A stretch of DNA of 39,772 nucleotides, from NCBI GenBank assembly GCA_009693435.1, contig SHXF01000041.1:1-39772 (forward strand), written 5' to 3'. Each line of letters starts with the position of its first letter. Position 1 is the stretch's first letter. The position numbers and the translations under genes are program-made. Below the pieces are notes generated by a model, which ran no database searches, had not been told where the DNA came from, and worked only from the letters and a program-made list of their open reading frames with translations. Source of the stretch: Betaproteobacteria bacterium (GTDB lineage Bacteria; Pseudomonadota; Gammaproteobacteria; Burkholderiales; SG8-39). Positions 30,881-38,651 of this stretch are shown piece by piece.

Positions 30881-31693
30881 TCAGCGCGGCGGCATGGTGG
30901 GCGGATAGGACATCAGCACCGATCCCGCATCCACCACGAGTTCCTGGCCGGTGATGTTGCGCGCGCGTTCGCTCGCCATGAAAAGCGTCGCGTCGGCGAT
31001 GTCCTCGTCGGTGGAGATGCGCCGCAGCGCGCAATTACTTACGTAGAATTCGCGCACCTCGCCGTAGCTGCGCCCCACCCGCGTGGCGGTGGCGTTGAGC
31101 ACATTCTCGAGCCGCGGGCCCTCGACGCTGCCCGGGATGACCAGGTTGATGCCCACGCCGTGCGGCCCGGCCTCGAGCGCCGCGCTCTTTGTCAGGCCGC
31201 GCAGCGCCCACTTGGAGGCGGAATAGATGCCGCGGTAATCCTTGCCCGAGAGGCCGTAGGTGCCGCCGATATTGACCACGCGGCCGGCCTTCTGCCTGAC
31301 CATCACCGGCAGCACGTATTTCATCGAGAGGAACAGGCCCTTCACATTGACGTCCATCACCCCGTCGTACTCCTCCTCGCTGTGTTCCCAGATCGTCTTG
31401 TTGAACGGGCCGGACACGCCGGCGACATTCACCAGGACGTCGATGCGCCCGCCAAAGGCCTGCAGCGTCTGCTCCACCAGGGCGCGCATGTCGGCGCCCT
31501 GCGCGAGGTCCGCCCGGATGACTTTCGCGCTCGCGCCCAGCGTGCGGCATTCCTCCGCGACCGGATCGATCGCCGCGGTGTCGCGCCCGGCGAGCGAAAG
31601 CCGCGCCCCTTCGCGCGCGAAGGCGAGCGTGATGGCCCGGCCCATGCCCTTGGCCGGGCCGGTGATGATGACCACCTTGTCCTTGAACTCCAT
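30881..31693 (-). CDS. Short-chain dehydrogenase/reductase (SDR)
   Basis: A 270-residue classical SDR. Cofactor motif TGPAKGMG at 11-18, structural NVAG at 89-92, and the catalytic YSASK with Tyr157 and Lys161 are present. The position of the catalytic Ser, 13 residues before the Tyr, is Gly144 (NIGGTYG), with Thr145 next to it as a possible substitute. The C-terminus (GQELVVDAGSVLMSYPP) is typical. GGAGG lies 6 nt before the ATG. It probably oxidises or reduces a hydroxyl or keto group in the pathway served by the neighbouring hydrolases and the TctC receptor. Confidence 0.92.
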   Translation of the reverse strand: MEFKDKVVIITGPAKGMGRAITLAFAREGARLSLAGRDTAAIDPVAEECRTLGASAKVIRADLAQGADMRALVEQTLQAFGGRIDVLVNVAGVSGPFNKTIWEHSEEEYDGVMDVNVKGLFLSMKYVLPVMVRQKAGRVVNIGGTYGLSGKDYRGIYSASKWALRGLTKSAALEAGPHGVGINLVIPGSVEGPRLENVLNATATRVGRSYGEVREFYVSNCALRRISTDEDIADATLFMASERARNITGQELVVDAGSVLMSYPPTMPPR

Positions 31694-31733
31694 CGATGTC
31701 CTCCAAACGTTCCGTGCGGCGGCGCCGCCGGGG

Positions 31734-32969
31734 TTAGTTGCAGAGCTCGTCCTTCAACTGCTCCAGAAATTCCTCGCAGCGCGCGATCTGCTCCAGCGCG
31801 ATGTATTCGTCGGGCTTGTGCGCCTGTTCTATCGAGCCCGGCCCGAGAACGATAGCGGGCACCCCGGCGCGCTGGAAATGCCCGCCGTCGGTGCCGAAGG
31901 ACACATGCCCCGTCTTCATGCTCCGTGCGAGCCGCGTGCCGAGATAGGTGAGCCGGTCGTCCGCCGGCGTATCGAGGTCCGGCGTGTCGGCCACCATCTC
32001 GATGCTTATGCCCGCATCGGCGGCGCGCTGCTTCATCTCCGGTTCCAGCGTCTGCGCAAAACTGCGCAAGCGCCCGATCGGCTCCTCCGGGTTCATTCCC
32101 GGCAGGTAACGAAGATCGAACTGGAACTCGCATTCGAGCGGGATGATGTTGGTGGCGGTGCCTCCCGAAATCACGCCGGTGCTCATGGTGGCGAAGGGAA
32201 CGGCGAAATTGGCATTGCGCGGACCGGTCTCGCCGAGTTCGCGCGCGACCTCGCGGATCCGCGCGACGATGAGCGCGGCGTACTCGATCGCGTTCACCCC
32301 GCTCGGGGTCATGGCGGAGTGCGCCTCCAGGCCGCGCACCCGGCAGCGGTACCAGCGCGCTCCCTTGTGGCCGATCATCACCTGCATCAGCGTGGGCTCG
32401 CCGATCATGCACCCGGCGGGCCGGATCCCGGCGCGCGCCATGTCCTCGACCAGAAACGGCACGCCGAGGCAGCCCACCTCCTCGTCGAAGGTGAACGCGA
32501 GATGCACCGGTCGCTTGAGCGGCGCTGCCAGAAACGCCGGCACCGCGGCAAGCACGCAGGCGATATAGCCCTTCATGTCGGCTGCGCCGCGGCCATAAAG
32601 CCGGCCGTCCTTCTGCACCGCCTTGAACGGGTCGGTGTGCCAGTCCTGCCCGTCGATCGGCACCACGTCGGTATGGCCGCACAGCACCAGCCCGCCTTCC
32701 ACCGGCCCCTGTGCCGCGTGCCCCAGGGTGGCGAGCAGATTCGCCTTGCCGCGCGGCTTGTCGTAGGTAAGGCGCGATTCGATGCCGAGCGCTTTCAGGT
32801 GGTCGCGTGTCCACTCGATCAGCCCGAGGTTGGAATTGCGGCTGACGGTGTCGAACCCGATCAGAGTCTCGGCAATCGAAATCGTCTCGGAACGCACTGG
32901 CGCGGCCGCGCGCGCGGGAAGATCGTTTGACAGGATGTTTCCTTGTTCGCCGCGCGAACGTACGCGCAT
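31734..32969 (-). CDS. M20-family deacylase, acetylornithine deacetylase (ArgE)-like
   Basis: A 411-residue zinc amidohydrolase with all canonical M20 motifs: LCGHTDVVP, YGRGAADMKGY, TFDEEVGCLG, MIGEPT, the dimerisation-domain HKGARWYRCRVRGLEAHSAM, and the C-terminal HKPDEY. IGFDTVSRNSN at the start is typical of ArgE and its relatives. A GTG at 33029 would add 20 residues; the ATG at 32969 is chosen by family length, with no clear ribosome site. It heads a minus-strand operon of four genes. With a TctC receptor and SDR as partners, its substrate may be an N-acylated amino acid from catabolism rather than acetylornithine. Confidence 0.88.
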   Translation of the reverse strand: MRVRSRGEQGNILSNDLPARAAAPVRSETISIAETLIGFDTVSRNSNLGLIEWTRDHLKALGIESRLTYDKPRGKANLLATLGHAAQGPVEGGLVLCGHTDVVPIDGQDWHTDPFKAVQKDGRLYGRGAADMKGYIACVLAAVPAFLAAPLKRPVHLAFTFDEEVGCLGVPFLVEDMARAGIRPAGCMIGEPTLMQVMIGHKGARWYRCRVRGLEAHSAMTPSGVNAIEYAALIVARIREVARELGETGPRNANFAVPFATMSTGVISGGTATNIIPLECEFQFDLRYLPGMNPEEPIGRLRSFAQTLEPEMKQRAADAGISIEMVADTPDLDTPADDRLTYLGTRLARSMKTGHVSFGTDGGHFQRAGVPAIVLGPGSIEQAHKPDEYIALEQIARCEEFLEQLKDELCN

Positions 32970-33099
32970 CCCGGATTGTGGCAGATCGGGCAACTCGGCG
33001 GGCGGGCTGCGGATTTCGTATCCGGTCACGCGGATTCAACCCAAGTGTGGTGAACTCGGGTGCCGCGTAGCGGCGATAATCAGGCTTTGAACTGCTCGT

Positions 33100-33996
33100 A
33101 TGAATAACCTCTCGCGACTTGTCGTATTCGCTGGCGCATCCGTTGCGTTGGCCGTCGCGGTGGGCGCGTGTTCGCCGCTGAGGGTTGTCAACGCGCTGAC
33201 GCCGACCGATACCTATATCGCCACCGTGAACCTCGCGTACGGGTCGGGTCCGCGAGAAAAGCTGGATGTGTATCGGCCGCGCCCGCCGGCGGATCCGCCA
33301 GTCCCGCGCGACGGATACCCGGTCGTCGTGTTCTTTTACGGCGGGTCATGGACGAGCGGTGCGCGCGGGGATTACCGTTTCATCGGCGAGGCGCTGGCCT
33401 CGCGCGGCATCGTAACTGTGGTGGCGGACTATCGCCTGTATCCAGAGGTGCGCTATCCGGATTTCCTGACCGATTGCGCACGCGCCCTGGCGTGGGCACG
33501 GCGCGAAGCACCTGTTTACGGCGGCGATATCAAGCGGCTGTTCGTGATGGGGCACAGTTCGGGTGCCTACAATTCCGCGATGCTGGCACTCGATCCACGC
33601 TGGCTGGCGGCCGCCGGACTTGCGCCATCGGCACTGGCCGGCTGGATAGGTCTGGCCGGACCCTACGACTTTCTTCCGATGACGAATGTCGACGCGCAAC
33701 CGGTGTTCTTTCATCCGGATTATCCGGCGGGCACGCAGGCCGTGGACTATGTTACGCGCGCCGCGCCACGCACATTTCTCGGCGCCGCGACCGCCGATGA
33801 TGTCGTTAATCCCGAGCGCAATACCCGCCAGCTTGCGGACAAGCTCCGCACCGCGGGCGTGGCCGTCACGCTGCGGATGTATCCCGGGGCGAACCACTAC
33901 ACGATAATCGGTGCATTCGCGCGCCCGTTGCGCAGCCTCGAACCGGTTCTCGATGATGTCGTGGCGTTCGTGCGCGGCGACCGCGCAGGGCGGTAA
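33100..33996 (+). CDS. Alpha/beta-hydrolase, lipoprotein esterase (hormone-sensitive-lipase-like)
   Basis: A 298-residue esterase. The N-terminus is a lipoprotein signal ending in the lipobox VGAC (Cys24), so it is probably anchored to a membrane facing the periplasm. The oxyanion motif reads YGGSW at 80-84 instead of HGGSW, the nucleophile is Ser153 in GHSSGA, and the catalytic His is in GANHYT near the C-terminus, preceded by AATADDVVNPE, which may hold the Asp. It overlaps no neighbour, but its stop is 4 nt before the DoxX-like start, so the two are one transcript. Confidence 0.88.
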   Translation: MNNLSRLVVFAGASVALAVAVGACSPLRVVNALTPTDTYIATVNLAYGSGPREKLDVYRPRPPADPPVPRDGYPVVVFFYGGSWTSGARGDYRFIGEALASRGIVTVVADYRLYPEVRYPDFLTDCARALAWARREAPVYGGDIKRLFVMGHSSGAYNSAMLALDPRWLAAAGLAPSALAGWIGLAGPYDFLPMTNVDAQPVFFHPDYPAGTQAVDYVTRAAPRTFLGAATADDVVNPERNTRQLADKLRTAGVAVTLRMYPGANHYTIIGAFARPLRSLEPVLDDVVAFVRGDRAGR

Positions 33997-34000
33997 GACG

Positions 34001-34456
34001 ATGGAACGCGTTAAGGAAACCCTCAAGTGGGTGTACGGCGTGCTCTTTGCGCTGGCCGGCGCCAATCATTTCTGGCGCACCGATTTTTACGTGAACATCA
34101 TGCCGCCGTACCTGCCGTGGCATACGGGGCTCGTTTACGTGAGCGGCGTGTTCGAACTCGCGCTCGGCATCCTGTTGTTGTTTCGTCGCACCGAGCGGCT
34201 CGCTGCCTGGGGCCTGGTCGCGTTGATCATCGCGGTGACCCCGGCCAACCTTCACATGGCCCTGCACCCCGGGCTGTTTCCCGACTACAGTCCGGCTGCG
34301 CTATGGGTGCGGCTGCCATTGCAGGGCGTGCTTATCGCGTGGGCGTTCTGGTATACGCGCCCGCGCCGGGAATTCCAGACGGCGCTGAAGACGCGCGGCT
34401 TCGATGCTCGCACCCTGGCACCGGATGCGATGCGCGAGCCGAAGAAGGCCGAATAG
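34001..34456 (+). CDS. DoxX-like membrane protein with a captured TctC-derived tail
   Basis: A 151-residue membrane protein. Residues 1-122 form four hydrophobic helices of the DoxX type (WVYGVLFALAGANHFWRTDF, ELALGILLLF, LAAWGLVALIIAVTPAN, VLIAWAFWYTRP). The remaining 28 residues (from REFQTALKTRGFDARTLAP) are homologous in the same frame to the C-terminus of the TctC protein ending at 27255. The frame stops at a TAG where TctC has TAC. The tail is thus an accidental fusion. GGGCGG precedes the ATG. Function of DoxX-like proteins is poorly known. Confidence 0.85.
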   Translation: MERVKETLKWVYGVLFALAGANHFWRTDFYVNIMPPYLPWHTGLVYVSGVFELALGILLLFRRTERLAAWGLVALIIAVTPANLHMALHPGLFPDYSPAALWVRLPLQGVLIAWAFWYTRPRREFQTALKTRGFDARTLAPDAMREPKKAE

Positions 34457-34506
34457 GCGAAGTCGGAGAAGGCGCGCAGGACCGGGAATATCCGCGTCGA
34501 TTAGCG
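34366..34506 (+). pseudogene. 3' fragment of a tctC gene fused to the DoxX-like gene
   Basis: This 141-bp stretch aligns without gaps to 27117-27257, about 121 of 141 positions identical by hand count, including the stop region GACCGGGAATATCCGCGTCG followed by ATTAGCG. An in-frame TAG at 34454 replaces a Tyr codon. After it the old reading continues as remnants of AKWEKVIRTGNIRVD. The source may be another paralog rather than the 26254 gene. Confidence 0.92.
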
Positions 34507-34550
34507 CAATCGGGGCGCCGAATTTTATATGTCCCCGGCCGGACAACACA

Positions 34551-34569
34551 GGTCAGGTTATGCCTGACC
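34551..34569. terminator. Hairpin between convergent genes
   Basis: GGTCAGG (34551-34557) pairs with CCTGACC (34563-34569) around 5 nt, overlapping the last codons of the minus-strand phosphatase-like gene. No T-run is seen on either side. Confidence 0.3.
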
Positions 34570-35629
34570 GCTTGGCTTGCGCCACATCGTATGCCGGTCC
34601 CTTCAGGATGCGTTCCCGGTAGGAAAGCGCGGCCGCAGACGGCGCCGGCCAGTCCCGATCGAATCGCGCAAGCCATGCAGCGGCGTCGTATCGGATCGGC
34701 ACCGCATCTACATGTACGCCATCAATACACGTTCCATAGAGCGATTCGCGCGCCGGCCGCACCGATATCCGTGTCGCCATGCCGTGGCAGTACCCCAGAA
34801 AATTCGGCATGCCCGCCGCGCCATTGTTGATCAGCACCACAGGTCCCCGGGGCAGCTCGAACACGCGCGCCACCGGCAGGCAGGTGTGGCTCGATGCCAG
34901 GATGCGCACACCGCTGCGTGAAATCTGGCTCGAGGCGTCGCTGGCGATATCGCGCAAGTGCTCCTGGGCAAAGGTCCAGCCTGCCAGCGATTCACAATCG
35001 CCATGAACGATGCCCACGCGCAATCCGCCGACTTCGGCGGTGAGGTGCATGGGCAGCGCCGCGAGCCGGGACAGGATGCGCGGAAACCGGCCGGCGGTTT
35101 GCGCGAGGCGCGCATGGATGCTGTTTGAGCGTTCGACGTCGTCCTCGCCGACCCACGCGGGGTAGCCGCAGCCGCATCCGGCGCCGTCACTGGGCATGGC
35201 CAGCTCCGTCTCGACGTTACCGCGCACAGCCGGAAGCGCAAGTACTGCGTCATTGATTTGTTCGAAAATGGCGTGGTCGATATTGAACCAGTTGAAGTCA
35301 CCATTGAACAGTACGGCCACCGAACCCGTATCATCCGCGGCGAGCGCCAGCACCGCGCGCAGTGCCTGGGGATTGCCGTACAGTCCGCCCACCACGTAGA
35401 GTGTCTCCGCGCGCAGGTCCGGGGGGCCGCGGCCCAGGTCCTCGGGCGCGTACCGGTAGGCAAGGGGACAGCTACGCCCCTGGCCGCTCACGAACGCGAG
35501 GCCTTGTGCATGGTCGAGCCGGTAGTCGTGTAACGATTTCCCGGGAAAGCAAACATCGTGAGTGGCGTGGTTGCGTGCATTTTTCGCTGTGTTAATGAAT
35601 GGCGCTTGCGGGGCGATCCGGCTAAACAC
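34553..35629 (-). CDS. Metallophosphatase-like protein with degenerate metal motifs
   Basis: About 358 residues with the order of calcineurin-like phosphoesterase motifs: YVVGGLYGNPQALRAVL (normally GDxHG), LFNGDFNWFN, AVRGNVE (normally GNHE), IVHGDCESLAG and SSHTCLPVAR (normally GHTH). The first Asp and His are replaced by Gly and Tyr, and GNHE lacks His, so at least one metal site is probably impaired, while the later His residues remain. The start is uncertain: GTG at 35629 is the first in-frame start and has no good ribosome site. It is monocistronic and convergent to the DoxX-like gene. It could be a specialised or inactive relative. Confidence 0.7.
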   Translation of the reverse strand: MFSRIAPQAPFINTAKNARNHATHDVCFPGKSLHDYRLDHAQGLAFVSGQGRSCPLAYRYAPEDLGRGPPDLRAETLYVVGGLYGNPQALRAVLALAADDTGSVAVLFNGDFNWFNIDHAIFEQINDAVLALPAVRGNVETELAMPSDGAGCGCGYPAWVGEDDVERSNSIHARLAQTAGRFPRILSRLAALPMHLTAEVGGLRVGIVHGDCESLAGWTFAQEHLRDIASDASSQISRSGVRILASSHTCLPVARVFELPRGPVVLINNGAAGMPNFLGYCHGMATRISVRPARESLYGTCIDGVHVDAVPIRYDAAAWLARFDRDWPAPSAAALSYRERILKGPAYDVAQAKRSGIT

Positions 35630-35938
35630 CGGAATCGTGTTACCGGTTTTTCGGGCCGAGGTTCAACACCCCGAGGTTCGCCAGACCAGTGCGAAAGGTT
35701 ACTGCGGGAACGCCGATCCGACGCGGTATTTCAGGAGGTCGATGTGGCGGCGGCACTTCAGCGCAATTCAGCGGCGTCACTGCGGTAACCTTTTGAGTGT
35801 CTGGCGCGAACCTTGATCAAATGAATAAAAAGCTTCCCCGAACCAGGAAATCGAAGCGTCGGTAGTGCAGTTTTCACGGTCTGCCATGGGGCGCATGGTG
35901 GCGGGCTACCGGGGAAAGCGCGTAATAAAGGTAAATTG
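35630..35938 (+). other. Intergenic gap upstream of the sigma-factor operon
   Basis: About 310 nt between the divergent phosphatase-like gene and the sigma-factor gene. Short frames only. A GAACC at about 35835 and a CGTC further on recall ECF promoter elements, but the spacing is too short, so no promoter is claimed. Confidence 0.4.
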
Positions 35939-36601
35939 ATGGCAGTTTCAAAGGTTGGCACTCGATTTCTCAGCGCGGTCCCCAACCGCCAGTCAGCGTC
36001 ACACCCGGCCCCGGATGGCGCGGAGTCCGACGTCATCGAGCCATTGGCGTCGTTCCATGATCTCAATTGGTCGATTTGCATGGCGCGGGCCCAGCAGGGT
36101 GACAAAGACGCCTACAAACGGTTGCTCGTTGAAATTGCGCCTTATCTGAGGAGTCTGGCCATTCGCCGGTTTCAGAGCCGCGGCGATGCGGAGGACGCAG
36201 TGCAGGAAATTCTGATTACGGTGCACGCCATCCGCAATACCTACGATCCGGCGAGACCCTTCGGTCCGTGGCTCGTGGCCATAGCCAACCGGCGCATCGT
36301 TGACGGCTTGCGTCGCCAGGGGCGCCGCCAGGCGCGAGAGCTGCCCATGGAAGAGGAGCACGAATTCTTCGGCGCACCGGAATCGAAGGTGCTGGAACAG
36401 ATGGCCGACAACCGCGTCTTGCGACAGGCACTGGAACAACTCCCCGACGGACAGCGACAGGCCATTACCATGCTGAAGCTCGAGCAAATGTCGTTGAAAG
36501 AAGCCTCGGGCGCCAGCGGCATGTCGATCATCGCCCTGAAGGTCGCCACGCATCGCGCCATGAAGAATCTTCGCAAAATATTCAGGAACAATATTCCATG
36601 A
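35939..36601 (+). CDS. ECF-family RNA polymerase sigma factor
   Basis: A 220-residue sigma factor. An N-terminal extension of about 45 residues precedes region 2 (about 55-125, with DAYKRLLVEIAPYLRSLAIR, SRGDAEDAVQEILITVHAIR and FGPWLVAIANRRIVDGLRR), and region 4 (about 160-215, LEQLPDGQRQAITMLKLEQM followed by SLKEASGASGMSIIALKVAT). AAAGG lies 7 nt before the ATG. The gene overlaps the anti-sigma gene by 4 nt, so it is held inactive until a signal is sensed. In Caulobacter the SigF/NrsF pair responds to chromate and cadmium; a similar redox or metal cue is inferred. Confidence 0.93.
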   Translation: MAVSKVGTRFLSAVPNRQSASHPAPDGAESDVIEPLASFHDLNWSICMARAQQGDKDAYKRLLVEIAPYLRSLAIRRFQSRGDAEDAVQEILITVHAIRNTYDPARPFGPWLVAIANRRIVDGLRRQGRRQARELPMEEEHEFFGAPESKVLEQMADNRVLRQALEQLPDGQRQAITMLKLEQMSLKEASGASGMSIIALKVATHRAMKNLRKIFRNNIP

Positions 36602-37269
36602 TCACCACGCCCGATCTGATCAATTCGCTGGTTGCGCATGCCGAACCCGTGCAACGGCTGCGGGCGCCTGTCTTGCGCTCGGCTGGTTGGCTGCTGTTTG
36701 CCGCGCTCATTTTCCTGTTGCTCGGTGTCAGTCACGGCCTTCGTCCGGACATTGCGCAGAGGCTGGAAGAAGGCCGCTTCGTTGTTGGTACCGCAGCTTC
36801 GCTTCTGACGGGAATTCTGGCTGTGGTCGCGGCGTTTCTGGTCAGCCTGCCGGGTCGCTCGCAACGCTGGTTACTGCTGCCCCTGCCAGGTCTGGTCGTC
36901 TGGGCCGGCACCGTCGGCTACGGTTGCCTGACCGACTGGGTCAGCATCGGGCCAAACGGGCTTCAGGCGGGCGAGGCGTTGCGGTGTTTCGCGACACTGG
37001 TTCTAACCAGCGTGCCGCTCTCGCTCGCATTGGTGCTGATGCTACGTTATGCAGCCCTGTTTCGCCCAACCCTGGTTGTGACACTGGGCAGCCTCGCGGT
37101 GGCTGCGCTCGCTGCCAGCGCACTGTCGCTATTCCATAGTCTGGAAGCGACCGCGATGATTCTCATGTGGAACTTCGGCGTGGCTGCGCTGCTGGTTGGT
37201 GCTGGCAGCCTGGCTGGGCGAAGGATGTTTGCCTGGGTAGCGCCGGCATCGCTTCCGCTCCACGGATAA
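36598..37269 (+). CDS. nrsF: NrsF-family (DUF1109) anti-sigma factor, integral membrane
   Basis: A 223-residue protein with a cytoplasmic N-terminus (MITTPDLINSLVAHAEPVQR) and six hydrophobic helices, the DUF1109/NrsF layout. Cys110 (VGYGCLTDW) and Cys130 (EALRCFATL) occupy positions like the two conserved cysteines that sense thiol-reactive metals in NrsF. It sequesters the sigma factor encoded just upstream (4-nt overlap). Genes for thioredoxin and CcdA follow and may belong to the regulon. Confidence 0.9.
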   Translation: MITTPDLINSLVAHAEPVQRLRAPVLRSAGWLLFAALIFLLLGVSHGLRPDIAQRLEEGRFVVGTAASLLTGILAVVAAFLVSLPGRSQRWLLLPLPGLVVWAGTVGYGCLTDWVSIGPNGLQAGEALRCFATLVLTSVPLSLALVLMLRYAALFRPTLVVTLGSLAVAALAASALSLFHSLEATAMILMWNFGVAALLVGAGSLAGRRMFAWVAPASLPLHG

Positions 37270-37365
37270 GGTGTGTTCTCCATGATTAATCGTTTTAGCA
37301 ACACGCCGTGTCAGTTTCCAGCTTTGGGAACGACAAACCGATTTATCTCAACCAGGAGTCAAACC

Positions 37366-37768
37366 ATGCACAAACTCGCACGCGCATTCGTCCTTTTCCG
37401 CCTCCCTCACCGCCGTATCGCTGTTCGCCACCGGCCCCGCGCTGGCGGCGGGCCAGAAACCATTTGATGCCAAAGTGTTCGAGTCTGCGCAGGCGGCCAA
37501 CAATCCGGTGTTGATAGAAATTCATGCCGACTGGTGCCCCACCTGCAAGGCGCAGGCGCCGATCCTGGACAAGCTTTCCGCGGGTGGCAAGTACGAACCG
37601 ATCATGCGCATGCGAGTCGACTTCGATTCCCAGAAGGACGTGGTAAAAGGCTTCAAGGCAAACATGCAAAGTACCCTGGTGCTTTTCAAAGGCAGGCGGG
37701 AAGTGGCACGCTCGGTTGCCGTGACCGATGCGGGCGCCATTCAGGCGATGCTCGACAAAGCCCTGTAG
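37366..37768 (+). pseudogene. Exported thioredoxin-like protein, frameshifted in the signal peptide
   Basis: A thioredoxin-fold protein with active site ADWCPTCKAQ. The frame from 37475 encodes only 97 residues and has no signal or good start. The ATG at 37366, 4 nt after CCAGGAGTCAAA-type ribosome sequence, opens MHKLARAFVL and then runs out of frame. Deleting one T from TTTT at 37394-37397 gives a perfect signal peptide, SASLTAVSLFATGPALAAGQ, joined to the thioredoxin domain, 133 residues in all. So this is a single-base insertion, real or from sequencing. It precedes ccdA, whose product would pass electrons to such a protein. Confidence 0.85.
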
Positions 37769-37778
37769 GCCGTCACGC

Positions 37779-38495
37779 ATGGGTGGCGCGCTGCTCAGCC
37801 TGCTTGCGGGATCGCTGACGACGCTGTCCCCCTGCGTGCTGCCGATACTCCCCATCGTGCTGCTGGGTGCGCTCGACCAGCATCGGCATGGACCGCTGGC
37901 ACTCGCGGGCGGCATGGTGTTCTCTTTCGTCACCTTCGGGTTGCTGATTTACGGCGCCGGGCTGGCGCTGGGGATATCGACGGACACCATCCGCCATCTG
38001 TCTGCCGCACTCCTGGTTATGTTCGGCGTGGTCCTGCTAAGCGGCGTATTACAGCGGCGCCTCGCGGCCGCTGCGTCGGGCATGACCGGATCGATGGGCG
38101 GGGCACTGCAGCGCTTTACGCCAGAAGGTCTCACGGGCCAGTTCGCCCTCGGCGCCCTGCTGGGCGCGATGTGGAGTCCGTGCTCGGGCCCGACCCTGGG
38201 TGCGGCCGTGACGTTGGCGGCAGACAGCCAGACCCTGGGCAACGCGGCGCTCATCATGCTCTTCTTAGGCCTGGGCGCCTGTCTGCCGCTGCTTGTCCTT
38301 GCCTATGGATCCAGGCAGACGCTCAAAAACAGGCGCGTTCAGCTTACCCAACTCGCGCACGTGGCGAAGCCTGTCCTGGGCCTGGTGCTGGTTATCGCCG
38401 GCATCTTCGTGCTGTCCGGCTTCGACAGGACCGTTGAAGCCGCCATGACCGAAGCGGCGCCGGACTGGCTGATTCGTTTGACGACACGGTTCTAG
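37779..38495 (+). CDS. ccdA: CcdA/DsbD-like transmembrane thiol-disulfide transporter
   Basis: A 238-residue inner-membrane protein with six hydrophobic helices. The redox cysteines are Cys19 (LSPCVLPILP) in helix 1 and Cys135 (WSPCSGPTLG) in helix 4, as in CcdA and the central domain of DsbD. It carries reducing power from cytoplasmic thioredoxin across the membrane, for cytochrome c maturation or repair of periplasmic thiols. It begins 11 nt after the thioredoxin stop, which is a probable periplasmic acceptor. A decayed copy of this junction lies at 28261-28405. Confidence 0.92.
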   Translation: MGGALLSLLAGSLTTLSPCVLPILPIVLLGALDQHRHGPLALAGGMVFSFVTFGLLIYGAGLALGISTDTIRHLSAALLVMFGVVLLSGVLQRRLAAAASGMTGSMGGALQRFTPEGLTGQFALGALLGAMWSPCSGPTLGAAVTLAADSQTLGNAALIMLFLGLGACLPLLVLAYGSRQTLKNRRVQLTQLAHVAKPVLGLVLVIAGIFVLSGFDRTVEAAMTEAAPDWLIRLTTRF

Positions 38496-38630
38496 CCTGG
38501 GACTGCGCCTCGCGTGCTCAACCGGGCGCAACCTGCAAGGGGCAGCGTTCCATGTGTGTGTCGCCCTGAAATGGGATTAGTCATGATCCACGCCGACAGG
38601 ACATCGGCACTGCATCAGGGCGGGGCGTCC

Positions 38631-38649
38631 TTCGCCCCGGCAAAGGACC
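38631..38649. terminator. Hairpin between convergent ccdA and thioredoxin genes
   Basis: CGGGGCG (38631-38637) pairs with CGCCCCG (38643-38649) around TCCTT, 2 nt past the stop of the minus-strand thioredoxin gene. No T-run, but the position suits a bidirectional transcript end. Confidence 0.45.
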
Positions 38650-38651
38650 GG

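Noticed and set aside
31260..32930. 556-residue plus-strand frame opposite the ArgE-like and SDR genes
   Set aside because: Antisense to two genes with intact catalytic motifs; typical high-GC antisense open frame.
31429..33039. 536-residue minus-strand frame
   Set aside because: It is a shadow of the ArgE-like and SDR genes with Arg-rich composition and no recognisable domain.
35815..35870. ECF-type autoregulated promoter
   Set aside because: GAACC and CGTC are present but only about 12 nt apart; ECF promoters need about 15-17.
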